From the NCBI RefSeq assembly GCF_018603885.1, contig NZ_JAHGAW010000003.1, forward strand, positions 248,001 to 312,000: DNA of 64,000 nt. Direction: 5' to 3'. Each line of letters starts with the position of its first letter. Position 1 is the stretch's first letter. The notes beneath the pieces were generated by a model, which worked only from the letters and a program-made list of their open reading frames with translations, was not told the origin of the DNA and did no database searches. Source of the DNA: Sphingobium nicotianae. Its GTDB lineage: Bacteria > Pseudomonadota > Alphaproteobacteria > Sphingomonadales > Sphingomonadaceae. The position numbers and the translations under genes are program-made. Positions 42,702-52,747 of this stretch are shown here, in pieces.

Positions 42702-44420
42702 TTAGGCGAAGCGCACGCGTCCGTCCGCGGCCCGCTGGGCGGGCGCGCGCGCGGATGCGTCGCTCGGCTGATTGCTGTCATCCCGAGCGACCCGGCGGAC
42801 CCAGTCGCTCGCTTGTCCCTGATTTCCCTGACCACCATTGCCGGCGCGACCCTGCGCCTGGCCTTGCCCGGCCTGCTGTTGCATCTGGCCGGCAGGATCG
42901 CCGCCGGGGCGCTGCTGGTCGCGGCCCTGATCGAAGCTGCCCGAGGAGGACTTCTCGACCGTGATCGTGCCGAGGCTGAGCGCGGCGACGCGGGCATCGT
43001 TCTGCAGCGCCTGGCGCCCCGCGTCGAGGCGCTGGGCGGCCTCGTCCGTCTCGGTCATGAGGCGGACGTTGGTCGTGCCCTGATCGCTCCACAGATCGAC
43101 CTGGAGGCGGCCGAGATGAGGCGGATTGAGCGTGAAGCGGCTATGGCCCGATCCATCGGCAAGGCCGGCAATCTCGCGCGCCACGCGGTCGATCCACTGG
43201 CCGGAAACGCCCATGTCGATGACCTGATCGCCCAGTGCCTGGCCGGTCGAAGGACCGGCGACGCCACGGACAGCCGCAGCGGGAGCGGAAAGCTCGGACT
43301 GGATGACCGGCGGCAGGCCTTCGACGATTGCGCGGAGCGGCGTATCGGCCGCGACGGCATTGCCGGCGCCGAACGGGGCGCCGTCGACTGTCTTGGCGGC
43401 AGGCGCAGTCGAGCGTCCAGGTCGATCACCGGGTGGCGAGGCGACGGTCCCGGAGGAGAGGTCGACCGATGCGGCTGCGACATCGCCCGCTGCGACGCGC
43501 GGCACGCCACGCGAGCGGGTCGAGGCCGGGCGCGTCACCGCCGGGAGCGGATCGAGCGTCAGCGGACCCTGATCGCCCGCCGACTGAGGCAGCGCGCCGG
43601 GCGTGTCCTGCGCCATCGCAGCGACAGTCTGCGCGGAAGCAGCCTGCTGCGCCGTGGCGGCGAGGCCGGGCTGCGGCACGGCGGTCGGCAGCGTCGTGCT
43701 GGCGATCGGGCCATCGCTGATCGTCGGGACCGGCTGATCGGCATATTTGATGAGCGGCGCGTCCTTGATCGGACCGGCCGGAGTCATCGTCAGCGTCCAG
43801 ACCTTGGCCACCGCCCCGCTCGGCGAGTCGTTCGTGGGCGTGGCATCGGGCTGGATGTTCGGTGGCGTCACCGTCACGGGCTGCACCGGAAGGGGCATGA
43901 CCGGACCGGGTTGGGTCGCGCCCTGCGCGATGCCCAAGACAGCGACAGCCTCGTCCTCCTCGCCCTCCTGACCGTCCGCGCGCGACGTGACCGGGTCAGT
44001 CTTGCCGGGCTTTTCGGTCGCGTTGGTGCCGTCGACGAGAATGATCGGGGCGTGGTAGCCCGGCTGATCGGGCGTCACGGGCACCGCGTGGGGCGCCTTG
44101 GCGACCGGTTTTCTGGCGCCGTCGATGGGAATGGGGGTGGTGGCGCCATCGGGCGTGACGACGGTCAGGCCGGCGGGCGGCGTCACCGCCGCGCCCTGCC
44201 CGCCACTTGCTATCCCATCCGATCCATTATCGACCACGAGGCGAGGCTCGGCCTGATTGCTCTGCCCACCGAGCTGCGCGGCACGGTCTACCAGGGCGGC
44301 GAACTGACCGCGGCCGGCGACGCCGGCTTGCTTGCCGGAGGCTGCACCCGCGCCGGCCTGCGCCGTGTCCGAGGCGCCCTTGCCGGTGACCCGGCCGACC
44401 AGACCTGCAAAATCGATCAT
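42702..44420 (-). CDS. fliK: Flagellar hook-length control protein FliK
   Basis: This 572-residue protein has a long low-complexity Pro/Thr/Ala-rich N-terminal part serving as molecular ruler and a conserved C-terminal switch domain (about 430-510) with GHSRFTLNPPHLGRLQVDLW and AQRLDAGRQALQNDARVAALSLGTITV. FliK measures the hook and tells FlhB to change substrate. Only the C-terminal domain is recognisable by motif; position between fliJ and fliL supports the rest. The tail is rich in Gln and Gly. Confidence 0.88.
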   Translation of the reverse strand: MIDFAGLVGRVTGKGASDTAQAGAGAASGKQAGVAGRGQFAALVDRAAQLGGQSNQAEPRLVVDNGSDGIASGGQGAAVTPPAGLTVVTPDGATTPIPIDGARKPVAKAPHAVPVTPDQPGYHAPIILVDGTNATEKPGKTDPVTSRADGQEGEEDEAVAVLGIAQGATQPGPVMPLPVQPVTVTPPNIQPDATPTNDSPSGAVAKVWTLTMTPAGPIKDAPLIKYADQPVPTISDGPIASTTLPTAVPQPGLAATAQQAASAQTVAAMAQDTPGALPQSAGDQGPLTLDPLPAVTRPASTRSRGVPRVAAGDVAAASVDLSSGTVASPPGDRPGRSTAPAAKTVDGAPFGAGNAVAADTPLRAIVEGLPPVIQSELSAPAAAVRGVAGPSTGQALGDQVIDMGVSGQWIDRVAREIAGLADGSGHSRFTLNPPHLGRLQVDLWSDQGTTNVRLMTETDEAAQRLDAGRQALQNDARVAALSLGTITVEKSSSGSFDQGRDQQRPGGDPAGQMQQQAGQGQAQGRAGNGGQGNQGQASDWVRRVARDDSNQPSDASARAPAQRAADGRVRFA

Positions 44421-44845
44421 TCTTCCAGTCCCTTGTTCTGCATCCGGCGGTAGCTGGGCAGCGCCGCCAGACGAGCCTCGCGCTGCGCCTCGCGGGCAGC
44501 ATGAGCCTTGTCCTTCAATCTCCCGGCAATCTCACGATCGCGATCCGCCACGATGCGCTCGGCATCGCGCTGGTCGATCCGGCGGTTCGCATCGTAAAGC
44601 GCGCCGTCGAGCTGCCGGCCGGCACGCTCGAGACGCCCGGCCAATTCCCTGCGTGAAGCAAGAAGCGCGCCATTTGTGACGCCCTCGCCATCGAACAACT
44701 CCTCGCGCACTTTTGCGATACGCCGGGCATTGTCCTCGATCTGGCTCGCCTCGTCGCGCGCGCTCATGACGGCGCTCACGGCCTGGCTATGCTGGACGTG
44801 CCGCACGCGCAGCAGCCGCTTGCGCGAGGCGATGAGCCGGCTCAC
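44417..44845 (-). CDS. fliJ: Flagellar export chaperone FliJ
   Basis: This 142-residue protein is almost wholly helical and highly charged, with heptad patterns over about residues 15-125, as in FliJ. It starts at GTG inside the fliI stop (GTGA) and its stop overlaps the fliK start. FliJ works as the central stalk of the FliI ATPase ring. The sequence is weakly conserved; position between fliI and fliK is the main support. Confidence 0.82.
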   Translation of the reverse strand: MSRLIASRKRLLRVRHVQHSQAVSAVMSARDEASQIEDNARRIAKVREELFDGEGVTNGALLASRRELAGRLERAGRQLDGALYDANRRIDQRDAERIVADRDREIAGRLKDKAHAAREAQREARLAALPSYRRMQNKGLEE

Positions 44846-46170
44846 GCGCCGAACTCCGCGATCAGCGCGGCGATGCTGTCATCGGCATCGATGGTCGACT
44901 TGCTGCTCTGCTTGAGGAAGGCGAGCAGCTGGCCGCGGCGCTGCACAGCCTCATCGATCACCGGATCGTTGCCGGGGCGATAGGCGCCCATCAGGATGAG
45001 GTCGCGATTTTCCTCATAGGCCGCCCAGAGCTGGCGATAGGTGGCGGCGGCCGCGAGATGCGCGTCGTCGACGATGTCGGCCATGACGCGCGAGAGCGAC
45101 CTGCCGACATCGATCGCCGGGAAGATGCTCTGCTCGGACAATTGCCGGGACAGCACGATATGCCCGTCGACGATGGCGCGCGCGGTGTCGACAATGGGGT
45201 CGTCATTGTCGTCGCCATCGGCCAGCACCGTGTAGATCGCGGTGATCGAGCCGCCCGAGCGGCTGTCGACGCCGGCGCGCTCGCACAGGCGCGGAATGAA
45301 AGAGAGAGCCGAGGGCGGATAGCCCTTCATCGCAGGCGGCTCGCCCAGCGACAGGCCGATCTCGCGCTGGGCGTGGGCGCAGCGGGTGAGGGAATCGATC
45401 AGCAGCAGCACCTGCTTGCCGCGCGCGCGGAAATATTCGGCGATAGCGGTCGCGCGGGCCGCGGCGCGCAGACGCAGTACCGGCGGATGGTCGGCCGGCA
45501 CCGCGACCACGACGCTCTTGTGCATCTGGCCCTTGAGCTTGGTCTCCAGAAAGTCGCTGACCTCGCGGCCGCGCTCGCCGATCAGGCCGACGACCACCAC
45601 GTCCGCTTCCGCGCCCATGATCATCTGACCCATCAGCACCGACTTGCCGACGCCCGATCCGGCCATGATGGCGATGCGCTGGCCGCGCCCGGCGGTCAGC
45701 AGCGAGTTGATCGCCCGCACGCCGACGTCGAAGCGCTCCAGCACGCGGCCGCGATCGAGCACATTGCCCTTCACGCCATTCAGCGGCCACTGCCCGTTGG
45801 CGAGGATCGGTCCCTTGCGGTCGAGCGGCTGGCCCATCGCATCGACGACGCGGCCGATGAGCCCCTCACCGACCTGCACCATGTTCGCGGCGCTGTCCGG
45901 CTCGACGCGCGCGCCATTCTCCAGCGGGGCGTCCTGATCGAGCGGCACCAGCACGGTGCGGTTGCCGCGAAAACCGACGACCTCGGCGCGCACGGGATGG
46001 CCGTCCGCCGCATAGATGCGCGCGCCCGCGCCGATGGGGCGGGAAAAGCCCGTCACTTCCAGCATGCCGGCATCATGGCCGACGAGGCGCCCGATATGGC
46101 GGGGCGCCTGATTGGGAACCTGCATATGATCGAGGATCCTCGCCGCCTGAGCGAGGTGGGCGCGCATCAT
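44842..46170 (-). CDS. fliI: Flagellum-specific ATP synthase FliI
   Basis: This 442-residue ATPase resembles the F1 beta subunit: Walker A MAGSGVGKSVLM (about 170), VGLIGERGREVSDF, Walker B VLLLIDSLTRCAHAQREI and the FliI-specific SLGEPPAMKGYPPS. It energises unfolding and delivery of export substrates at the base of the flagellum. It overlaps fliH upstream and fliJ downstream by four bases each. Confidence 0.96.
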   Translation of the reverse strand: MMRAHLAQAARILDHMQVPNQAPRHIGRLVGHDAGMLEVTGFSRPIGAGARIYAADGHPVRAEVVGFRGNRTVLVPLDQDAPLENGARVEPDSAANMVQVGEGLIGRVVDAMGQPLDRKGPILANGQWPLNGVKGNVLDRGRVLERFDVGVRAINSLLTAGRGQRIAIMAGSGVGKSVLMGQMIMGAEADVVVVGLIGERGREVSDFLETKLKGQMHKSVVVAVPADHPPVLRLRAAARATAIAEYFRARGKQVLLLIDSLTRCAHAQREIGLSLGEPPAMKGYPPSALSFIPRLCERAGVDSRSGGSITAIYTVLADGDDNDDPIVDTARAIVDGHIVLSRQLSEQSIFPAIDVGRSLSRVMADIVDDAHLAAAATYRQLWAAYEENRDLILMGAYRPGNDPVIDEAVQRRGQLLAFLKQSSKSTIDADDSIAALIAEFGA

Positions 46171-46832
46171 ATGTGCCCCTCCATGTCGTCCATCAGCGCC
46201 TTGAGCCGTGCGATGCGCACGTCCGGACCATCCTCGACCCAGCCATCGGCCGTGGCGAGGCGCACCGAGCCGCGCGGCAGATCGGGATTGGCGGCCAGCG
46301 CCACGCCCGTCTGCGCCATGTCGAGCAGCGGGAGATCCTCGGGATTGACCTCGAGCACGGTCTTCGCGTCGTCACTGTCGATGCAGGCGGCGACTGCCGC
46401 GCAGCGCGCCTGCAGAACCTGCTCATCAACCGCGACATCGCCGATGATCTGGCCGACGAGGCGGATCACGGCCTGCGAGATCATGGTCGCGAGCGTGCCT
46501 TCGCCAGCCTTGGCGATGAGTTCGATCGCGGTTGTCAGGTCCCTGCGCGCGGCATCGTCCTGCTCCAGCGCCTCGCGGGTCACGCGCTCGCCCTCCTGGA
46601 AGCCCTGGACGAACGCCTCCTGCGCGGCCTGCTCGACCGGGTCGACATCTTCGAGCACGCCGGGTGCATGCGTCGTCTGGCCCGGATGGGTCACATTCCA
46701 GGCGCGGCTGCCCTGCTCATCGCTGTAGAGCGTTCGGAAGGCTCGGCCGCTATTACCGAGGCTGCCGAAATTGCCCCAACCGGTGATTGGCTCGACCCCG
46801 CCCATCTGTTCGCTTGACCAGATCTTAGACAT
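46167..46832 (-). CDS. fliH: Flagellar assembly protein FliH
   Basis: This 221-residue protein starts at an ATG that overlaps the fliG stop. The middle FVQGFQEGERVTREALEQDD is helical, and the C-terminal half carries the FliH/YscL-like ATRMISQ-type region (LATMISQAVIRLVGQIIGD) and DLPRGSVRLATADGWVEDG. FliH binds and restrains FliI and links it to FliN. The N terminus has the Trp-containing segment SKIWSSEQMGG that in other FliH proteins contacts FlhA. Confidence 0.88.
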   Translation of the reverse strand: MSKIWSSEQMGGVEPITGWGNFGSLGNSGRAFRTLYSDEQGSRAWNVTHPGQTTHAPGVLEDVDPVEQAAQEAFVQGFQEGERVTREALEQDDAARRDLTTAIELIAKAGEGTLATMISQAVIRLVGQIIGDVAVDEQVLQARCAAVAACIDSDDAKTVLEVNPEDLPLLDMAQTGVALAANPDLPRGSVRLATADGWVEDGPDVRIARLKALMDDMEGHI

Positions 46833-47838
46833 AGTCGTCGCCCTTGCCGCCGAGCATGATCGTGCCTTCGTCGCCCATGCGGCGCGCCTCGGCGATGATT
46901 TGCTTCTGCGCGTCGAGCACCTCGGCAAGGCGCATCGGGCCGCGCTCCTCCATCTCGTCGGCGATAGACTGAGCGGCGCGCTGCGACATGCAGCCGAGGA
47001 TCTTGGTCTTGAGCATGTCGCTCGCGCCCTTGAGCGCGACGACCAGCACGGCGCTGTCGATCGAGCGCATGACCGTGCCGAGATCCTTGTCGGCCAACTC
47101 CAGCAGATTCTCGAAGATGAACATCTCGTCCTCGATCGATTGCGAAACCGCCCGGTCGCGCTTGGTCAGCGCCTTCATGATCCGCTGCTCATGATCCTTG
47201 CGGATATTGTTCATGATCGCCGCAGCCTCGACGGTGCCGCCGCGCTTGGTGGTCTGGCCGCCGCTACGCGGCCCACCGGAGCGGTTGCCGATCAGCTGCT
47301 CGAGATCGTCGAGCGCCTCGCCGCTCACCGGGCCGAGCGTCGCGACGCGATAGACGACATCGTCCTGTGCGTCGGCCGGGAGAAGTTGCAGCACGGAGGC
47401 GGCCGCTGCTGGATCGAGATGCGCGAGCACGATCGCCATGATCTGCGGATGCTCCCGCTCGATGATCCCGGCGATTTCCACCGGCTCCATCCATTTCAAC
47501 ATGGAGAGCTTGGTCGAGCTGGTCGGGGGCGTGATCTTGGCGAGCATATTGTCAGCGCGATCCGGCCCCAGCGCCTTGTGCATGGCGCCGCGAATATGCT
47601 TGCTGGCGCCATAGCCGATCGTCGTGCGGCCCTTGGCCTTGTTGACGAACTGGTCGAGCGCGAGATTGACCTCGTCGACCTCGACATCGGCCACGTCATA
47701 CATGGCATAGCCGAGCTGGCGGACCTCGTCGGGCTCCAGGCGCGAGAGAATCTGCGCAGCCTCATCTTCGTCGAACAGCATGAGGAGGACGGCGGCAGCG
47801 GCGCTGCCCGACATCTTCTTGGCTTCCGCGTCAGGCAT
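46825..47838 (-). CDS. fliG: Flagellar motor switch protein FliG
   Basis: This 337-residue protein carries KMSGSAAAAVLLMLFDEDEAA near the start, the EHPQIMAIVLAHLDPAAAASVL armadillo segment in the middle and the torque domain with DKDLGTVMRSIDSAVLVVALKGAS and MSQRAAQSIADEMEERGPMRL. FliG couples stator force to rotor turning. The ATG at 47838 overlaps the fliF stop; an in-frame ATG at 47853 is possible. Confidence 0.95.
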   Translation of the reverse strand: MPDAEAKKMSGSAAAAVLLMLFDEDEAAQILSRLEPDEVRQLGYAMYDVADVEVDEVNLALDQFVNKAKGRTTIGYGASKHIRGAMHKALGPDRADNMLAKITPPTSSTKLSMLKWMEPVEIAGIIEREHPQIMAIVLAHLDPAAAASVLQLLPADAQDDVVYRVATLGPVSGEALDDLEQLIGNRSGGPRSGGQTTKRGGTVEAAAIMNNIRKDHEQRIMKALTKRDRAVSQSIEDEMFIFENLLELADKDLGTVMRSIDSAVLVVALKGASDMLKTKILGCMSQRAAQSIADEMEERGPMRLAEVLDAQKQIIAEARRMGDEGTIMLGGKGDDYV

Positions 47839-49582
47839 CGGCCTTGGCTCCATCCTTGAGGAGATCGCGCACCACCAGGGCGGCGCGGTCCGGATCCTGC
47901 TTCACGAAGTTGCGGATGAGAGCGGCGCGATCGGTATAATCATGCGTCGAGCTGATCATGTCGAGCGTGACCCTCTTGTCGGGATCGGCGACGGCGGCCC
48001 GGCCAAGCTCGGCCTGGATCTCGTCGCCGAGTTGCCTGGCGACAGCTGGATCGGCAGCGATGGCGGCGGCCGGATCGGCGGTCTTGGCATTGGCCCAGCG
48101 CTTGAGCAGCGGGCGGCCGATGCCGAAGAGCAGGAGCAAGGTTACCAGCAGGGCCGAGACATTGCGGGCCAGCAGCGGCACCCAGCTCGCCTCGTACCAG
48201 GGCGTGGCGGCGACCGCGTCGGCATTGTCGACGAACTTGCGGCCAGACAGAGCGACCACGTCACCGCGCGTCTGGTCGAAGCCGATCGCGCCCTTCACAA
48301 GCGCTTCGAGCGCGGCGATTTCCTGCGGCGTGCGCGCCTTGCCATCCGGGCCATTGTCGAGCGCGACGGCGATCGACAGGCGCTTGACGGTGCCGACAGC
48401 ATCGCGCGTCACCGAGACCTCGCGACCAAGCTCGAAGCTGCGGTTGAAGGTTTCGGCGGTCTTGAAGGGCGGCATGCCGGGCACTGCCGGCGTCGCCGCA
48501 GCCCCGCCCTGAGCCGCCTGGGCCGCAGTGGGTGGCGGGCCGGCCGGATTGGCGGGATTGACTGGCGGATTGGCCTGCAGCGCGCCGGGAACGCCGCCGG
48601 GGGCAGCGCCGGCGCCATTCTGCGCGTCGCTGTTCCAGGTGCCCTGCTCGGTGCGCAGGCGCGCCTCATCTTGCGGGTAGGTTTCGCGCGTCGCTTGCCG
48701 CTCCGCGAAATTCACCTCGGCATGGACTTCGGTCGAGAATTTGCCGGCGCCGACAATCGGCGTCAGCAGCGCCGTCACCGCCTGGCGATAGCGCTCCTCG
48801 ATGCGGGTCTGCGTCTCGAGCTGGCGATCGGTCTCGCCATTGCTGTTCTGGCTGAGCAGCCGGCCGTTCTGATCGACCACCGAGACGGATTCGGGCGACA
48901 TGTCCGCCACCGACGAAGCGACGAGATGGACGATCGCCTCGACCTGGCTCTCGGACAGCGAGCGGCCGCCGGCGAGCTGGAGCATGACCGAAGCGGTCGG
49001 CTTGTTACGCTCGCGCAGGAAGATGCTCGGCGGCTCGACGGCGAGGTGGACGCGCGCCTTCTGCACGGCGTCGATCGCCTCGATCGTGCGGGCGAGATCC
49101 ATTTCGCGCGCGGTACGCAGCTTCTCGCCCTCGACGGCACGGCTCGCGCCCATGGGCATGGTGTTGAGCAAGGTGTCGCCATCGGGCGCGCTCTTGGGCA
49201 GGCCGGCGCCGGCGAGCTTCATCTTGGCGTTGAAATAATCGTCCTCGGAGACGGTGATCGCGCCGGTCGTCTTGTCGAAGCCGTAGCCGATGTTGCTCTT
49301 GGTGAGGACGTCCGCCACCGCCGACTGATCGGCCTCGGGTAGGCCGCGGAACAGATCGCGCTGCGGCGGTTCGCGCAAGGCCAGCCAGGCGAGCCCGGCC
49401 ATGGCCGCAACGCCGATGAGGCCAGCCATGGGCAGGCTGCGCTGGACGGCGGGCTGCGCCAGGAAGCCGGTCAGGCGGAGTCGGAGACCCTCGGCGCCGC
49501 CGCCAAGGCCGCGCGCGGCAAGAGCGGGAAGACCGGCAGAAGCGGCGCCGCCGCCCGTCGTGGTGATGTTCGCGTCGCTCAT
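47831..49582 (-). CDS. fliF: Flagellar MS-ring protein FliF
   Basis: This 583-residue protein has two membrane helices (about 50-70 and 450-470) flanking a large periplasmic part with ring-building motifs; LREPPQRDLFRGLPEADQSAV and ENRARVHLAVEPPSIFLRER-like blocks identify FliF. The C-terminal tail binds FliG. FliF is the platform on which the rest of the basal body assembles. It is followed by fliG with overlap and preceded by fliE by six bases. Confidence 0.95.
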   Translation of the reverse strand: MSDANITTTGGGAASAGLPALAARGLGGGAEGLRLRLTGFLAQPAVQRSLPMAGLIGVAAMAGLAWLALREPPQRDLFRGLPEADQSAVADVLTKSNIGYGFDKTTGAITVSEDDYFNAKMKLAGAGLPKSAPDGDTLLNTMPMGASRAVEGEKLRTAREMDLARTIEAIDAVQKARVHLAVEPPSIFLRERNKPTASVMLQLAGGRSLSESQVEAIVHLVASSVADMSPESVSVVDQNGRLLSQNSNGETDRQLETQTRIEERYRQAVTALLTPIVGAGKFSTEVHAEVNFAERQATRETYPQDEARLRTEQGTWNSDAQNGAGAAPGGVPGALQANPPVNPANPAGPPPTAAQAAQGGAAATPAVPGMPPFKTAETFNRSFELGREVSVTRDAVGTVKRLSIAVALDNGPDGKARTPQEIAALEALVKGAIGFDQTRGDVVALSGRKFVDNADAVAATPWYEASWVPLLARNVSALLVTLLLLFGIGRPLLKRWANAKTADPAAAIAADPAVARQLGDEIQAELGRAAVADPDKRVTLDMISSTHDYTDRAALIRNFVKQDPDRAALVVRDLLKDGAKADA

Positions 49583-49588
49583 CTTACA

Positions 49589-49945
49589 TTACACCGGCAT
49601 GCTCATGATGTCCTTGTAGGCGGACAACAGTTTGTTGCGGACTTGCAGGGTCGTTTCGAAGCCGATCGACGCCTGCTGCTTGGCCAGCATGACGCCGGCG
49701 ATATCGGTGGTGTCGCCACGTTCATATGCTGCGGCGGCGTCGCCGGCCTGCGTCTGCAGGTCGTTGACGCCGTTGATCGCGCTCTTGAGCGCCTGGGTGA
49801 AATCGGCCTTGCCGGCCTGATCGGGCGCGCCCGAAACCCCGCCCCCGATGCCGCCTGCGGCGCCATTGGACACGTCCTTGAGCGCATTATTGCGCTGGAG
49901 GATCGACTGGCGCAGCGCCAGGACATTATCGACGGAAATTGCCAT
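49589..49945 (-). CDS. fliE: Flagellar hook-basal body protein FliE
   Basis: This 118-residue protein ends with the FliE signature DIAGVMLAKQQASIGFETTLQVRNKLLSAYKDIMSMPV. FliE joins the MS ring and export gate to the rod. It follows the regulator gene by 17 bases and precedes fliF by six, so the structural operon continues from the regulator. Confidence 0.94.
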   Translation of the reverse strand: MAISVDNVLALRQSILQRNNALKDVSNGAAGGIGGGVSGAPDQAGKADFTQALKSAINGVNDLQTQAGDAAAAYERGDTTDIAGVMLAKQQASIGFETTLQVRNKLLSAYKDIMSMPV

Positions 49946-49962
49946 CTCTCTTGCTCCCTCGC

Positions 49963-51219
<1,257 letters not shown>

Positions 51220-51601
51220 GCGTCAGTCCCCATTTGGTGGTCCGTGCTCCCCCGAGCCGTGACCCTTTCGATGAACAGCTTGTCGCCGAAAATGCTTAGC
51301 AAGGTGTTAATCGTGCCGGGCCCTTGCCGGAGGGCGGCAAGTTCCTGCCGGGAGGCCACGGCGGAGCGAGAAAAAATAATCTTGCGCCCCACCGCCTCGC
51401 GCACGCGCGCGAACTATCAAAGGATAGGCGCACACGAATCACGGGTCCGCATGAGAGCCTCCGGCAAGGGACTGACTTGCCGATCCGGCAAAAAATTTCC
51501 GGGTCCCCATAAAGTCCTGCCGCCCCCTGCCGTTCTGGGCTTCGAGGCCGCAACCGCCAGGATGGCAGCGACCCCATTTGAAGCGGGAAAGGAAACTTCT
51601 C
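51220..51601. other. Divergent flagellar control region, 382 bp
   Basis: It separates the regulator gene from flagellin fliC. It holds the FliA-like promoter at 51510-51536 and several small inverted repeats (CTTGCCG-N5-CGGCAAG near 51330, TTGCCG-N3-CGGCAA near 51478). I found no sequence with correct -24/-12 spacing for sigma-54 on either strand by eye. Confidence 0.5.
51510..51536 (+). promoter_or_regulatory. FliA (sigma-28)-like promoter of fliC
   Basis: TAAAGTCC (51510-51517), an 11-base spacer, GCCGTTCT (51529-51536) and then GGGC. The -35 element agrees with TAAAGTTT at six of eight positions and the -10 element keeps GCCG. The fliD promoter has the same layout and the same GTTCTGGG extension. 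The leader to the fliC ATG is about 60 nt. Confidence 0.72.
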
Positions 51602-52441
51602 ATGACTGTTATCAATTCAAACGTCTCTGCTCTTCGTGCGCAGAATGCTTCCAGCTCGGCGAACATCAGCCTGTCGCAGGCCATGGAGCGTCTTTCCACC
51701 GGCAAGCGCATCAACTCCGCCAAGGACGACGCCGCCGGCCTCGCCATCTCGACCAAGATGACCTCCGAAATTCGCGGCCTCTCCGCCGCCGCTCGCAATG
51801 CCAATGACGGCATGTCCGTGACGCAGGTTGCGGAAGGTGCGATGGGCGAAGTCTCGAACATCCTGCAGCGCATGCGCGAACTGGCCGTCCAGGCTTCCTC
51901 GGGCACCGTCAGCCAGACCGACCGTACCTCGATCCAGGCGGAAGTCACGCAGCTGACCTCGCAGATCACGAACATCGCCAGCCGCACCAGCTTCAACGGC
52001 ATCACGCTGCTGAACGGCTCGGGCTCGGCGACCACGCCGGTCACGGTCAAGATCCAGGTTGGCAACAACTCGGGCGAGACGGTCGACCTGTCGCTGGCTT
52101 CGATGAACCTGACCAACCTCGGCATCAACTCGATGGCGACCTTCGCCGACGCCACCGGCGCTGGCGCCACCGCGGCGCTCGCTCTGATCGGCACGGCGCT
52201 GGACAAGGTCTCGTCGGCCCGCGCCACCATCGGTGGTCAGCAGAGCCGCCTCGAAGCGACGGTCAACAACCTGAATACCACCATTACGAACATGTCGGAC
52301 GCACGTTCGCGGATCGAGGATGCCGATTTCTCTACGGAATCGACGGCGCTCGCCAAGAGCCAGATCCTCAGCCAGGCTTCGAATGCGATGCTCGCTCAGG
52401 CGAACCAGAGCCAGCAGGGCGTGCTGAGCCTGCTCCGCTAA
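51602..52441 (+). CDS. fliC: Flagellin
   Basis: This 279-residue protein consists almost only of the conserved D0/D1 ends: [39 protein letters not shown] and [12 protein letters not shown] at the N side, and [21 protein letters not shown] plus [11 protein letters not shown] at the C side. The variable outer domain is about 60 residues, so this is a minimal flagellin. The ATG at 51602 (AAAGGAA before it) is chosen over one at 51578. It is exported by the neighbouring apparatus with FliS as chaperone. Transcription is probably by FliA. Confidence 0.96.
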   Translation: MTVINSNVSALRAQNASSSANISLSQAMERLSTGKRINSAKDDAAGLAISTKMTSEIRGLSAAARNANDGMSVTQVAEGAMGEVSNILQRMRELAVQASSGTVSQTDRTSIQAEVTQLTSQITNIASRTSFNGITLLNGSGSATTPVTVKIQVGNNSGETVDLSLASMNLTNLGINSMATFADATGAGATAALALIGTALDKVSSARATIGGQQSRLEATVNNLNTTITNMSDARSRIEDADFSTESTALAKSQILSQASNAMLAQANQSQQGVLSLLR

Positions 52442-52495
52442 GTGACAGGCCACTGAATAGATCGGTGAAGGTACTGGTCCACCGACGCCGATCTT

Positions 52496-52538
52496 TTGAC
52501 CCCCGGCACCCAACAGTCCCCATCGTGCCGGGGGTCAA
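52496..52538 (+). terminator. Long-loop hairpin after fliC
   Basis: TTGACCCCCGGCAC (52496-52509) is a perfect 14-bp match to GTGCCGGGGGTCAA (52525-52538) with a 15-base loop. Only a short CTTT follows, so it may stabilise the mRNA end more than terminate. Confidence 0.55.
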
Positions 52539-52561
52539 GACTTTCGATCGGACCGAATCCG

Positions 52562-52591
52562 AAAACCCTCGCTCCCCCGGGCGAGGGTTTT
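52562..52591 (+). terminator. Rho-independent terminator of fliC
   Basis: AAAACCCTCGC pairs with GCGAGGGTTTT (11 bp, 8-base loop), and TTTT continues into CTCCTGTTCT. This is the best intrinsic terminator downstream of the flagellin gene. Confidence 0.78.
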
Positions 52592-52663
52592 CTCCTGTTC
52601 TGCGAAAGCGGGACAGCCGATCGTCCCAATGACGGGCGGAATTCTGGGCCTGTGCTTACGCAT

Positions 52664-52692
52664 GGAAAAACCGCCGCTGAAACAGCGGCGGC
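52664..52692 (-). terminator. Rho-independent terminator of dnaA
   Basis: The stem CCGCCGCTG/CAGCGGCGG (52671-52679 with 52683-52691, 3-base loop) is followed on the minus strand by TTTTTCC. It lies about 55 bases past the dnaA stop. Confidence 0.8.
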
Positions 52693-52747
52693 CCTCCATT
52701 GTCCTGCGGACGACTTCCTCCTCGAGCGGAGCCCGGGAAGAAATCTC

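Larger units (their letters stand above)
52442..52747. other. Convergent intergenic region, 306 bp, with three hairpins
   Basis: Between fliC (plus) and dnaA (minus). It contains a long-loop hairpin at 52496-52538, a terminator at 52562-52591 for fliC, and a terminator at 52664-52692 for dnaA. Nothing gene-like was seen between them. Confidence 0.6.

Noticed and set aside
45058..46728. 556-codon plus-strand frame across fliI and fliH
   Set aside because: Antisense shadow of two well-supported flagellar genes.
51312..51338. GGCACG and TTGC elements on the minus strand upstream of the regulator gene resembling sigma-54 -24/-12
   Set aside because: The spacing is about five bases too long.
51477..51491. 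Terminator formed by TTGCCG-N3-CGGCAA followed by A residues
   Set aside because: On the plus strand it is followed by A instead of T, and on the minus strand the T residues precede the stem.
51534..51552. Possible sigma-54 promoter (GG-N10-GC) close to fliC
   Set aside because: Only the two GG/GC dinucleotides fit; the flanking bases do not match TGGCAC or TTGCA, and a better FliA-type promoter overlaps.
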